A program made the position numbers and the translations under genes. A DNA stretch of 46,822 bases from Bacteroidales bacterium (GTDB taxonomy: Bacteria; Bacteroidota; Bacteroidia; Bacteroidales; UBA932), in the NCBI GenBank assembly GCA_016281015.1, contig JAEEHS010000051.1, forward strand, positions 1-46,822. The letters run 5' to 3'. The notes under the pieces are model-generated. The model was not told the origin of the DNA, searched no databases, and saw only the letters and a list, made by a program, of their open reading frames with translations. Positions 38,261 through 46,325 of the stretch are shown here, in pieces (the stretch's first letter is position 1; each line of letters begins with the position of its first letter).

Positions 38261-39004
38261 TCAGAACTGGTCAAAGCCGGAGGTCTCGATGGCCTCGATG
38301 AGTTCATCCCCGCCCGTTGCGACGATCCGGCCCTCCTTGAGGACATGGACCACGTCGGGATGGATGTATTCCAGCAGTTTGGAATAGTGCGTGATGATGA
38401 TGACGGATTTCTCGGGCGTCTGGAGGGATTTCACCCCCTCCGCAACGATTTTCAGGGCATCGACGTCCAGTCCGGAGTCGGTCTCGTCCAGGATGGACAG
38501 GGTCGGGGAGAGCATGGCCATCTGGAAAATCTCGTTGCGTTTCTTCTCGCCGCCGGAGAAGCCGACGTTGACTTCCCGCTTGGCGAATTCCGGCTTCATC
38601 TTCACCAGGGCCATCTTTTCGCGGAGGAGTTTCAGGAAGTCCCCCGCCTTCATCTCGGGCAGCCCCGCCGCCTTGCGCCGCTCATTCACGGCCGCCTTCA
38701 TGAACGCCGTGATACTGACCCCCGGAATCTCGACCGGGTACTGGAAACTCAGGAAAAGGCCCGCCCAGCTGCGCTCCTCGGGGCTCATCGCCAGGAGGTC
38801 CTTCCCGTCAAAGAGAGCCGTCCCTTCGGTAACTTCATAGTCGCTCCGGCCGGTCAGGACCGCGTTCAGCGTGGATTTTCCGGCGCCGTTCGGGCCCATG
38901 ACGGCATGGATTTCACCCCGCCTGACGTCGAGGTCCACCCCCCTCAGGATTTCCTTGTCCCCGATACGGGCATGGAGGTTTTTGATATCTAATAATGCAC
39001 TCAT
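38261..39004 (-). CDS. sufC: Fe-S cluster assembly ATPase SufC
   Basis: ABC-type ATPase of the SUF system. The 247-residue protein has Walker A MGPNGAGKSTLNAV, the Q-loop LFLSFQYPVEIPGVSI, the signature GFSGGEKKRNEIFQM, Walker B LSILDETDSGLD and the switch His in VIIITHYSKLL. Length is normal. It lies between pnuC and sufD and is followed by sufD after 5 nt. Confidence 0.96.
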   Translation of the reverse strand: MSALLDIKNLHARIGDKEILRGVDLDVRRGEIHAVMGPNGAGKSTLNAVLTGRSDYEVTEGTALFDGKDLLAMSPEERSWAGLFLSFQYPVEIPGVSITAFMKAAVNERRKAAGLPEMKAGDFLKLLREKMALVKMKPEFAKREVNVGFSGGEKKRNEIFQMAMLSPTLSILDETDSGLDVDALKIVAEGVKSLQTPEKSVIIITHYSKLLEYIHPDVVHVLKEGRIVATGGDELIEAIETSGFDQF

Positions 39005-39019
39005 ATTCTTATTTCCATT

Positions 39020-39604
39020 TCACGCCTTCCGCCGATAGAGTTTCATCCATCCGTAGAGCGACCAGATGCCGTTGACCAGGTACAGGCCCGAGACAATCGG
39101 CATCAGCACGTTGCCGACACTCAGGTGGAGGGCGATCTGCGTCACATTCACGACCAGCCAGGCCACCCAGCAGTCCCATTTCTTCAAAGCAGACAGGAGC
39201 TGGGCCACGAGGATCAGCACCGTCACGCAGGAATCCAGATAGGGATGCGGGTCTGCGGGGAAGAGCGTATCCAGGGTCCATCCCCACAGTCCTGCGACCA
39301 CGGCAACCGCACCGACGGTCAAGGCCCGTTCGGCCCAGGAGAGCATGGACACTTTCAGCGCGGAGCCGTCATCGGCCGAGCGCTCTTCCTCCTTCGGATG
39401 GGTCCACCGGTAATGGCCCAGCACATTGATCGCGAGGGACACCGGCTGGAGCAGGAGGCTCGCATACAGGTTCTTGGTGTAGAACATCGCGAAGAGGGCC
39501 GCCGTATAGAGGTACCCCACCCAGAAGTTGTACTTCGAGTTGCGGCCGGCCAGGACCACCGTCGTCAGGCCGAGCACCGAGCATATGATATCCAGCGGGT
39601 TCAT
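39020..39604 (-). CDS. pnuC: PnuC-family nicotinamide riboside/mononucleotide transporter
   Basis: A 194-residue membrane protein with about seven hydrophobic helices. [39 protein letters not shown] and RWTHP match the PnuC pattern, as do LISAL-like [18 protein letters not shown] and [13 protein letters not shown]. PnuC proteins import nicotinamide riboside or a related vitamin. It is lodged between sufB and sufC, overlapping sufB by 4 nt, so it is translated with the SUF system. Its real substrate cannot be read from sequence; other Pnu transporters carry thiamin or riboflavin. Confidence 0.87.
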   Translation of the reverse strand: MNPLDIICSVLGLTTVVLAGRNSKYNFWVGYLYTAALFAMFYTKNLYASLLLQPVSLAINVLGHYRWTHPKEEERSADDGSALKVSMLSWAERALTVGAVAVVAGLWGWTLDTLFPADPHPYLDSCVTVLILVAQLLSALKKWDCWVAWLVVNVTQIALHLSVGNVLMPIVSGLYLVNGIWSLYGWMKLYRRKA

Positions 39605-41043
39605 CCGACAGCACCCTCCAGGGAAACTTGCAGGAGTTTCTGCGCCTCAACGGCAAACTCCATGGGAAGACGGGACAGTACCTCGCGGGCATAACCGTTG
39701 ACAATCAGACCCACCGCCTCTTCCGGAGCGATACCCCGCTGGGCGCAGTAGAAAAGCTGGTCCTCACTGATCTTGGAGGTCGTTGCCTCATGCTCCACGA
39801 CGGCCCCGGGGCAGGAAGACTGGATGTCTGGGAAGGTATGGGCCCCGCAGGCGGAGCCGACCAGAAGGCTGTCGCACTGGGAATAATTCCGCGCCTGGAG
39901 CGCCCCGGGGGCCATCCGGACCAGTCCCCGGTAACTGTTCTGGCTCTGCCCGGCGGAAATGCCCTTGGACACAATCCGGCTCCGGGTACCCCGGCCCAGA
40001 TGGATCATCTTCGTGCCGGTGTCCGCCTGCTGGTGATGGTTCGTCACGGCCACCGAATAGAACTCCGAAGCGCTGTAATCCCCCTTCAGGATCGTGGAGG
40101 GGTACTTCCAGGTGATGGCCGAACCGGTCTCCACCTGGGTCCAGCTCAGGTGGGAGCCGCTGCCCTTGCAGAGGCCCCGCTTGGTCACGAGGTTCAGGAT
40201 GCCGCCCCGGCCCTCGGCGTCACCGGGATACCAGTTCTGGACCGTCGAATACTTGACGTCCGCATCCTTTTCGACCACGATTTCCACCACGGCGGCATGG
40301 AGCTGCTGTTCGTCCCGCATCGGGGCGGTGCAGCCTTCCATGTAACTGACGTAGGATCCTTCGTCCGCGACGATCAGCGTCCGCTCGAACTGGCCGGTTC
40401 CCCGGGCATTGATCCGGAAATAGCTGGACAGTTCCATCGGGCAGCGCACCCCCTTGGGGATGTAACAGAACGAACCGTCGGAAAAGACCGCGCTGTTCAG
40501 GGCGGCGAAATAGTTGTCAGAGGCTGGGACGACCGAAGCGAGATACTTTCTCACGAGCTCCGGATGCTCCCGGACGGCCTCCGAGAACGAGCAGAAGATG
40601 ATGCCTTTTTCCTCGAGCGTCTGGCGGAAAGTGGTCTTCACCGACACCGAGTCGAAGACCGCATCCACCGCCACCACCCCGGCAAGCGCCTCCCGTTCAT
40701 GGAGCGGAATCCCGAGTTTTTCAAAGGTCTCGGCCAGGGCCGGGTCAATCTCTTTCGGGCGGTCTTTGTCCTGACGCGGCGCCGCGTAGTAGATAATATC
40801 CTGATAGTCAATTCTCGGGAGGTCCAGATGGGCCCAGGACGGCTCTTCCATCTTCTGCCATTTCCGGAAGGCGTCCAGCCGGAACTCCAGCAGCCAGGCG
40901 GGTTCCTCCTTCCGGCGGGAAATCAGGCGGATGATCTCTTCGTTGAGGCCCTTCGGGATCAGTTCCTGCTCCACCTCCGTCACGAACCCCTCTTTGTACT
41001 CCCCCCGGGTAAATTCCTCTATGATATGCTGGTCTTTGTCCAT
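39601..41043 (-). CDS. sufB: Fe-S cluster assembly protein SufB
   Basis: Main scaffold of the SUF system. The 480-residue protein has HYYAAPR-like [37 protein letters not shown] in adjoining pieces, [31 protein letters not shown], and near the end [34 protein letters not shown] in pieces, the region holding the cluster-building Cys and His/Glu. Length is normal. Its -7 box TATCTTTG ends 7 nt before the ATG. It leads the sufB-pnuC-sufC-sufD operon. A SUF system fits an anaerobe that meets oxidative stress. Confidence 0.96.
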   Translation of the reverse strand: MDKDQHIIEEFTRGEYKEGFVTEVEQELIPKGLNEEIIRLISRRKEEPAWLLEFRLDAFRKWQKMEEPSWAHLDLPRIDYQDIIYYAAPRQDKDRPKEIDPALAETFEKLGIPLHEREALAGVVAVDAVFDSVSVKTTFRQTLEEKGIIFCSFSEAVREHPELVRKYLASVVPASDNYFAALNSAVFSDGSFCYIPKGVRCPMELSSYFRINARGTGQFERTLIVADEGSYVSYMEGCTAPMRDEQQLHAAVVEIVVEKDADVKYSTVQNWYPGDAEGRGGILNLVTKRGLCKGSGSHLSWTQVETGSAITWKYPSTILKGDYSASEFYSVAVTNHHQQADTGTKMIHLGRGTRSRIVSKGISAGQSQNSYRGLVRMAPGALQARNYSQCDSLLVGSACGAHTFPDIQSSCPGAVVEHEATTSKISEDQLFYCAQRGIAPEEAVGLIVNGYAREVLSRLPMEFAVEAQKLLQVSLEGAVG

Positions 41044-41050
41044 AAGTATG

Positions 41051-41058
41051 CAAAGATA
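41051..41058 (-). promoter_or_regulatory. -7 box of the suf operon, 7 nt from the start codon
   Basis: TATCTTTG on the minus strand ends 7 nt before the sufB ATG. No TTTG box is seen at normal spacing. Confidence 0.55.
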
Positions 41059-41071
41059 GCGGATTTTTTTG

Positions 41072-41079
41072 TATTTTTG
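41072..41079 (+). promoter_or_regulatory. -7 box of the glycosidase-like lipoprotein gene, 5 nt from the start codon
   Basis: TATTTTTG ends 5 nt before the ATG at 41085. It diverges from the suf promoter, whose -7 box lies 13 nt away. Confidence 0.5.
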
Positions 41080-41084
41080 CCTCT

Positions 41085-41966
41085 ATGAAAAAGTACTTGA
41101 CCCTCCTCCTTGCCGCAGTGGCCGTGCTGAGTTGCCAGCCGAAGGCAAATTTCCTGCTGGACAACTGCCCGGAAATCCATGATCTCGAGAGCGGTGCGCT
41201 CCTCACTCCGCGCCAGGCCCGCAAGGCACCCGGCTGCTATGGCGTCGTCCATACCTGGCTTTTCGACAGTCAGCAGACCATCTCCTTTGTCCGCTACCGT
41301 CCCGAGTCCTTCTCTACGACCATCGTGACCGCCGAGCGGGAAGACGCCGATTCGACCAGCGCCCTCTGCCTCGCCAGCGGCGCCCTCGCCGGCATCAACG
41401 GCAGCTATTTCAATGTCAATGAGTTGATTACTACCTGCTTCATCAAGGACGACGGCCAGATTATCGGCGAGACCTCACCCTCGGAGTATTTCCGGACGAA
41501 CGGCGTCATCACTTTCTCTGAAACGGACTTTTCCATCGACCCCTGCGACACCGCGGCGGTCTATGCCGGCGCCGACGCCAGCTGGGAGGTCATAGCCAGC
41601 GGTCCGATTCTGATTGACGAGGGAGAACGGATCACCTACACGGACTCGACGGTTGTCAGTGGCTGGAAACGCTTCTATGCCCGCCGTCACCCCCGTACGC
41701 TCGTGGGCCGCGAGGCCGACGGGACGACCTGGCTCGTGGTCGTGGACGGCCGCGTGAAAGACCAGGCCGAAGGGATGTCCATCGAAGAGCTCACCGTCCT
41801 CGGCGAAATGATGTCCTGGCGGGATGCGATCAACCTCGACGGCGGCGGTTCCTCTACCCTGTGGACCCTCCACGGCGATGTGCTGAACAATCCCGTGGAC
41901 AACCACCGCTATGACAGCGACGGCGAACGCATTGTTCCGAACATCCTGGCAGTCAGCGCTTTATAA
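41085..41966 (+). CDS. Phosphodiester glycosidase family lipoprotein (NAGPA-like)
   Basis: A 293-residue lipoprotein (MKKYLTLLLAAVAVLSC, Cys17) with a domain like N-acetylglucosamine-1-phosphodiester alpha-N-acetylglucosaminidase (PF09992). Marks are GINGSYFNVN, IASGPILIDEG, RRHPRTLVGREADG, VVVDGR, GMSIEELTVLGEMM and INLDGGGSSTLW. Bacterial members cut sugar-phosphate phosphodiesters, perhaps in teichoic-acid-like or glycan decorations. The substrate is unknown. It diverges from sufB and overlaps aroC by 6 nt tail to tail. The ATG at 41085 opens the lipoprotein signal. Confidence 0.87.
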   Translation: MKKYLTLLLAAVAVLSCQPKANFLLDNCPEIHDLESGALLTPRQARKAPGCYGVVHTWLFDSQQTISFVRYRPESFSTTIVTAEREDADSTSALCLASGALAGINGSYFNVNELITTCFIKDDGQIIGETSPSEYFRTNGVITFSETDFSIDPCDTAAVYAGADASWEVIASGPILIDEGERITYTDSTVVSGWKRFYARRHPRTLVGREADGTTWLVVVDGRVKDQAEGMSIEELTVLGEMMSWRDAINLDGGGSSTLWTLHGDVLNNPVDNHRYDSDGERIVPNILAVSAL

Positions 41967-42881
41967 ATTCGCCAGCACGAGGGCTGCGACCGCCTCGACG
42001 ACCACGGGGGTCCGAAGGGCGAAGCAGGCGTCGTGACGGCCCGGAACGCCGCCTTTGGCAATGCTGGAGGTCGGCTTGAATCCCACACGGAAAACAATCG
42101 GATTGCCGTTCGTGATGCCACCGTTGACTCCGCCGGCATGGTTGGTCAGCGGCGCGCCGCCCCCCTCCGGGAAAGGATCGTTGTGTTCCGATCCTTTCAT
42201 GCGGGATGCCGCAAATCCGTCGCCGAACTCCACGCCCCGCACCCCGGGAATGGCAAACAGCGCATGGGAAAGCAGGGACTCCACGCTGTCCCAGAACGGT
42301 TCGCCGACGCCCGCAGGCACCCCCTCCACACGGCCTTCGATGACCGCGCCGAGCGAGTCACCTTCCGCCATGACGGCCTTCAACCGCTCTTCCCACCGCT
42401 TCGGATCCGTCTCGCCGCCGAGTTCCACAATATGCGCCTCATAGCGGTACGAGGCCATTTTCTTGGCCACGACACCGGCTGCGACAAGTCCGAGGGTCAG
42501 CCGGCCGGAGAAATGGCCGCCGCCCCGGGGATCGTTGAAGCCCTGGTACTTGATGGAAGCGGTATAGTCGGCATGGCCCGGACGCGGATGCGCCCGGAAG
42601 GAGGCATAATCCACGCTGCGGGTATTGGTATTGCGGAAACAGATGGTCAGCGGGGCGCCGGTGGTATGGCCCTCGAAAACGCCGCTGACGATTTCGGGAA
42701 GGTCCGCTTCGTGGCGGGGAGTCGTCCCCGGAGCCCCGGCACGGCGACGGGCCAGATCCGCCTCAAAATCCGCCTCGGAAAGGGGAAGGCCGGGTCGGAC
42801 ACCGTCCAGGACGACCCCGATCCGTTCCCCGTGCGACTCGCCGAAAAGGCTGACGCGCAGTTTGCTTCCAAACGTATTCAT
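41961..42881 (-). CDS. aroC: Chorismate synthase, short form
   Basis: Last shikimate-pathway enzyme, turning EPSP to chorismate with reduced FMN. The 306-residue protein has FGESHGERIGVVLDGVRPGL, RRRAGAPGTTPRHEAD, RPGHADYTASIKYQG, DPRGGGHFSGRLTLGLVAAG, FGDGFAASRMKGSEHND and VPGRHDACFALRTPVV. The family norm is about 350-360. The DPRGGGHFSGRLT wording, in place of GGGRSSARET, is more typical of Firmicutes AroC as I know it. It is the last gene of aroB-aroDA-aroC and overlaps aroDA by 4 nt. Confidence 0.93.
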   Translation of the reverse strand: MNTFGSKLRVSLFGESHGERIGVVLDGVRPGLPLSEADFEADLARRRAGAPGTTPRHEADLPEIVSGVFEGHTTGAPLTICFRNTNTRSVDYASFRAHPRPGHADYTASIKYQGFNDPRGGGHFSGRLTLGLVAAGVVAKKMASYRYEAHIVELGGETDPKRWEERLKAVMAEGDSLGAVIEGRVEGVPAGVGEPFWDSVESLLSHALFAIPGVRGVEFGDGFAASRMKGSEHNDPFPEGGGAPLTNHAGGVNGGITNGNPIVFRVGFKPTSSIAKGGVPGRHDACFALRTPVVVEAVAALVLANL

Positions 42882-44863
42882 AATTGCTCAAAAATGTCGT
42901 TGAACTCCGGGAATGACTTCGCCACGCAGGCGCTGTCATCGATGTCAATCGCCCCGTCCGCTCCGAGCGAGGCGACCCTCAGGGCCATCACCATCCGGTG
43001 ATCCCCGTAGGAGGCGTAGGTTCCGCCCTTGAGCAGGCGCCCCCTGAGCAGCCTTTCGGTCAGGGACATCCCCACAATGGTCATTTCATCTTCCACGATG
43101 TCCACGGGAACCCCCATCTGCTCGAGGGTTTCGGCGATGGCCGCCGCCCGGTCGGTCTCCTTGTGGCGCAGGCGCTCCACACCGAGAATATGGCTTTCGC
43201 CGGGGCAGAAGGCGGCCAGGATGGCAACTATCGGGAAAAGGTCCGGGCAGTTGTTGAGGTCGGTATCGAAGGCGTTGAGCGGCGCGCGCCGCACGCAGAG
43301 CGGGCCGTTCGACTCCGTGGTCCCCTCCAGCTGGGACATACTGGCCCCGGCGTCCATCAGAATATCCAGAATGCTGATATCCGCCTGAAGCGAGCGGGTA
43401 TCCAGCCCTTCTACCTCCACAGCGCCGAAGACGGCACCGGTGACGAGGAAAGGTGCGGCACCGGACCAGTCCGCCTCGATGGCGAAATCCGCCGCCTTGT
43501 AACGCTGAGCGCCTTTGACCTTGAACGTCACGCCGCTGCAGCGGGACCAGTCCTGGGTTTCCAGGAAGTCTTCGTCTCCTTCCATTTCGCTGCCGATCTG
43601 GATACCGAAGCGTTTCAGTACATCGACGGTAATGAACAGGTAAGGGATGCTGCGGGGTTCGGTGACATAAAGGATGGATTTATCCCCGCAGAGGGGCAGG
43701 GCGGAAAGGAGGCCGCTGATCAGCTGGCTGCCCTCCTTGCCGGAAATCTCCGCACGGCCGGGAATCAAGGGCCCGGCGACCTTCAGCGGCAGGGTGCAGT
43801 CGAAACGTCGCTCCGCCAAGGATGTCTCCGGATAAAGACGTGCGCCAAAGGCAGCCATGATGTCATGGGCACCGCTGAGCGGACGCCGAAGGAGGGTTTT
43901 CTCTCCGGTGACGCGGACGGGAGACGGGCTGAGGACCGCGAGAAGCGGAATCAGGAGGCGGGCCAACAGGCCCGATTCGCCGGCATGGACCTCCTGCAGG
44001 GCCACTGCGCCGGGGACGGCACCGATGCCGGTGATCTGGAGGACATCGCCATCCTGCGCGACGACGGCGCCGAGGCTCCGGGCTGCAGACAGGGCCGCTT
44101 CGCTGTCCCCGCAAGGGGTATAGCCGGAAAGCGTGGAAGTTCCTTCCGAGAGAGCGGCGGCGAGAATGGCCCGCTGGGCAAAGCTTTTGGAGGCGGGCAT
44201 CCTGAGACCATGGCCTTCCACCGGACGCCAGGAGCCATACACCGCCTCCCGGAGAGACGCCGTCGTCCACTGCCCGGGAGCAGTGGCATCGTCTTCGCCG
44301 AGGGAGGCGTAGGTAAAGGGCGCACCCTGCCGGAGGGCCTCCAGCCGGGAAGCGCGCCCCGCTTCACCCATGCAGAACGCCACGAGGGAGCCCTTGGGAC
44401 ATTCATCATAAAGGGCCATGACCCGCGCCACATCGTCGGGGCCATCCGCCCGGGTAACAATCTTGACCACTTCGCCGCCGAAACTCCGGCAGCGGTCCAG
44501 CATGGATAGGAGGAGTTCCCGCTTCGGCGTAGCGCCCCAGTCATGGAACGAGCGCAGCAGCACCGTTCCGCAGCGCTGGCAGGCCTGCCGCAGTTTCCGG
44601 CCCATCCAGGAGGGGGCCTCCACTTCGAGGTCCAGGTACTTGGCGCCCGCCTCAACCGCCTTCTGGAGCTTGTCGGGGGCTTCCCGGTCGGCCAGTCGGC
44701 AGGTGGCGATGAGCGGAATGTCGCTCAGGGAAAAGAGGGTCTCGATCTCGTCCAGGTCCAGTGGGCAGAGGTCCAGCCGGATTTCGGCCATTTCGATCTC
44801 GCCTTCCTGCAGCAGCTGCAGGATTTCTTCCAGGTTTTTTCCTTGTATGGAGGTACAGATCAT
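42878..44863 (-). CDS. aroDA: Fused 3-dehydroquinate dehydratase (type I) and EPSP synthase
   Basis: A 661-residue two-enzyme protein. Residues 1-210 are a type I dehydroquinate dehydratase: EIRLDLCPLD, IATCR, YLDLEVEAP, the catalytic His107 in RSFHDWGATP, the Schiff-base Lys134 in VVKIVTRADG, VAFCMGEAGRASRL and FTYASLGEDDATAPGQ. Residues about 215-661 are EPSP synthase: MPASKSFAQRAILAAAL (Lys226), CGDSEAALSA, SGLLARLLIPLLA, GKEGSQLISGLLSALPL, LRHKETDRAAA and YGDHRMVMALRVASLGA. The joint near SLREAVYGSWRP has no stop or frameshift. Together with aroB it covers steps 2, 3 and 6; aroE and aroK are not in the window. It follows aroB by 4 nt. Confidence 0.93.
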   Translation of the reverse strand: MICTSIQGKNLEEILQLLQEGEIEMAEIRLDLCPLDLDEIETLFSLSDIPLIATCRLADREAPDKLQKAVEAGAKYLDLEVEAPSWMGRKLRQACQRCGTVLLRSFHDWGATPKRELLLSMLDRCRSFGGEVVKIVTRADGPDDVARVMALYDECPKGSLVAFCMGEAGRASRLEALRQGAPFTYASLGEDDATAPGQWTTASLREAVYGSWRPVEGHGLRMPASKSFAQRAILAAALSEGTSTLSGYTPCGDSEAALSAARSLGAVVAQDGDVLQITGIGAVPGAVALQEVHAGESGLLARLLIPLLAVLSPSPVRVTGEKTLLRRPLSGAHDIMAAFGARLYPETSLAERRFDCTLPLKVAGPLIPGRAEISGKEGSQLISGLLSALPLCGDKSILYVTEPRSIPYLFITVDVLKRFGIQIGSEMEGDEDFLETQDWSRCSGVTFKVKGAQRYKAADFAIEADWSGAAPFLVTGAVFGAVEVEGLDTRSLQADISILDILMDAGASMSQLEGTTESNGPLCVRRAPLNAFDTDLNNCPDLFPIVAILAAFCPGESHILGVERLRHKETDRAAAIAETLEQMGVPVDIVEDEMTIVGMSLTERLLRGRLLKGGTYASYGDHRMVMALRVASLGADGAIDIDDSACVAKSFPEFNDIFEQL

Positions 44864-44867
44864 CGGT

Positions 44868-45866
44868 CTATGCGATTAGGGCGCGGACGGCCTCGGCGGG
44901 CGTCAGCGCGCGGATGATGACTTCGCCGGGGCGGACGGGGAGGATGAAATGGACCGTCCCGTCGGCGGCTTTCTTGTCTTTGGCCATGGGCGCGGCCAGG
45001 CATTCCAGGGGATAAGGACAGTCGGTCCGGAGGCCGGCGGCCACAAAATCCGCCCGGAGACGCTCTTCCAAGCCCGTTTCTGCCAGGCCCAGACGCTCGG
45101 AGAGCCGGGCGGCGAGAAGGATTCCGATGCCGACGGCCTCCCCGTGGGAGAGGTCGTCTTCCCGGAGCCGGGCCTCGTGTTCCAGGGCATGGGCAAAGCT
45201 ATGGCCGAGGTTTAGGACGCGCCGCTCCCCGTGCTCGAAGGGATCGCGGCGGACGATATCGGCCTTGATGGAGGCGGCGCGAAGGATCAGTTTCCCCAAA
45301 TCGCGGCCCTCCCGGAGCACCCGGACGGCCTCTCCGTAGGCGGCGGCATCCCCGATCAGGAAGGTTTTCAGCAGTTCCGCGGCCCCGGAGCACAGCTCCC
45401 GTTCCGGCAGGGTCTTCAGCACTTCCGGGGTCAGGAAAGTAAACACCGGCTGGACAATGACCCCCAGCATATTCTTGTAGTCGTCCAGATTGACGCCGGT
45501 CTTCCCGCCGACGGCCGCATCGACCTGGGCAAGGAGCGTCGTCGGAAGGTTGGCGTAGCGGATGCCGCGCTTGTAGATGGACGCGGCAAAACCGGCCATA
45601 TCCGTCGTGATCCCCCCGCCGACCGCCAGGACGAGGGCCTTTCTCGAAGCGCCCGCCTCCATCAGCTGGCGGCAAATCGAAAGGACCGTGTCCATGGACT
45701 TGTTCTCCTCCGAGGCCTCGATGGCAATCGCAGCCCGCGCCGCCCCCGCGATCTCCCCCGCCCATGGGGCCACTTCGCTGTCATAGACCAGATACAACTC
45801 CCCTTCCCCCGCGATGAGCGGAAGCACATCCCGGACCCTTTCTCCTGATTCAATGCGAATTTCCAT
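44868..45866 (-). CDS. aroB: 3-dehydroquinate synthase
   Basis: NAD-dependent cyclisation of DAHP to 3-dehydroquinate. The 332-residue protein has the nucleotide site AVGGGITTDMAGFAASIYKRG, YANLPTTLLAQVDAAVGGKTGVNL, the metal-site Glu in LCSGAAELLKTFLI, His in LNLGHSFAHALEHEA and His in LSHGEAVGIGIL. Two starts are possible. The ATG at 45866 (MEIRIESGE) lies 16 nt after the -7 box; ATG 45878 (MFKDMEIR) lies only 4 nt after it. I prefer 45866 because transcription would start near 45878. It leads the aroB-aroDA-aroC operon. Confidence 0.93.
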   Translation of the reverse strand: MEIRIESGERVRDVLPLIAGEGELYLVYDSEVAPWAGEIAGAARAAIAIEASEENKSMDTVLSICRQLMEAGASRKALVLAVGGGITTDMAGFAASIYKRGIRYANLPTTLLAQVDAAVGGKTGVNLDDYKNMLGVIVQPVFTFLTPEVLKTLPERELCSGAAELLKTFLIGDAAAYGEAVRVLREGRDLGKLILRAASIKADIVRRDPFEHGERRVLNLGHSFAHALEHEARLREDDLSHGEAVGIGILLAARLSERLGLAETGLEERLRADFVAAGLRTDCPYPLECLAAPMAKDKKAADGTVHFILPVRPGEVIIRALTPAEAVRALIA

Positions 45867-45882
45867 GTCTTTGAACATGGTA

Positions 45883-45916
45883 CAAAGATAACCGAAAAAT
45901 TTGGGAGTTAGACAAA
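45883..45916 (-). promoter_or_regulatory. Promoter of the aroB-aroDA-aroC operon
   Basis: Minus strand TTTG (45913-45916), 22 nt, TATCTTTG (45883-45890). It interleaves with the divergent tRNA-Leu promoter. Confidence 0.6.
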
Positions 45917-45930
45917 AATGCGTAAATTTG
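45900..45930 (+). promoter_or_regulatory. Promoter of tRNA-Leu
   Basis: TTTG (45900-45903), 19 nt, TAAATTTG (45923-45930), 12 nt before the mature 5' end of the tRNA. Both boxes match the consensus. Confidence 0.75.
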
Positions 45931-45942
45931 CAGTCCACATCA

Positions 45943-46027
45943 GCCCGGATGGCGGAATTGGTAGACGCGCTGGACTCAAAATCCAGTATCCCTTAAAGAT
46001 GTGCGGGTTCGATTCCCGCTCTGGGCA
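45943..46027 (+). tRNA. tRNA-Leu (anticodon CAA)
   Basis: 85 nt with acceptor GCCCGGA/TCTGGGC (one G-T pair), D-loop GGCGGAATTGGTAGACGC, anticodon stem CTGGA/TCCAG around CTCAAAA (anticodon CAA), a long variable arm as in class II tRNAs, and T arm GCGGG-TTCGATT-CCCGC. Discriminator base is A. The 3' CCA is not encoded (the next bases are CTA). It reads UUG codons. Confidence 0.96.
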
Positions 46028-46029
46028 CT

Positions 46030-46058
46030 AAGGATGTCATTCTATGGCATCCTTTTTC
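46030..46058 (+). terminator. Intrinsic terminator after tRNA-Leu
   Basis: AAGGATGTCA (46030-46039) pairs with TGGCATCCTT (46045-46054), one T-G wobble, around a 5-nt loop, followed by TTTCT. Confidence 0.85.
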
Positions 46059-46086
46059 TGTTAAATGCGCTTTAGGGTGCTATATA

Positions 46087-46299
46087 ATGGCATTTCTGTC
46101 AGATTCAAAAAAGGCACAGAAAGACATAGAAAGACAGAAATGTTTCAGGATTGTTTCAGGAAATAACAAGGAACAGATGACCGATGCAAAACTGCAGGGC
46201 ACACCCTGGATGCCCTGAAAATGGGTGACATCCCTGCAGAGGCCAAGAACAAGTTGGAGAAATATTCCGTTCTCCTTGTCATCTCCCTTACCAAGTAAG
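46087..46299 (+). other. Low-GC stretch after tRNA-Leu, possible integration scar
   Basis: About 270 bases with visibly more A and T than the neighbours and no intact gene. Two short open frames overlap: 46087-46218 (MAFLSDSKKAQKDIERQKCF and on) and 46167-46299 (ending LEKYSVLLVISLTK), neither recognised. Direct repeats lie side by side: AGAAAGACA twice near 46117-46135 and TGTTTCAGGA twice (46141-46161). CTGCAGGG (46192-46199) and CCCTGCAG (46232-46239) form an inverted repeat. Such repeats beside a tRNA 3' end are common at integrase attachment sites, but no integrase gene or duplicated tRNA end is present. Confidence 0.35.
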
Positions 46300-46325
46300 G
46301 TTATTAACCCAACAAAAAACGGCCA

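Noticed and set aside
46117..46161. Short CRISPR-like array after tRNA-Leu
   Set aside because: Only two pairs of different 9-10 nt repeats, adjacent with 1-nt spacers; no array structure and no cas gene.
46284..46304. CCTTAC/GTAAGG repeat as terminator of guaA
   Set aside because: Only six pairs with a three-base loop and no T run on the guaA strand; too weak to list.
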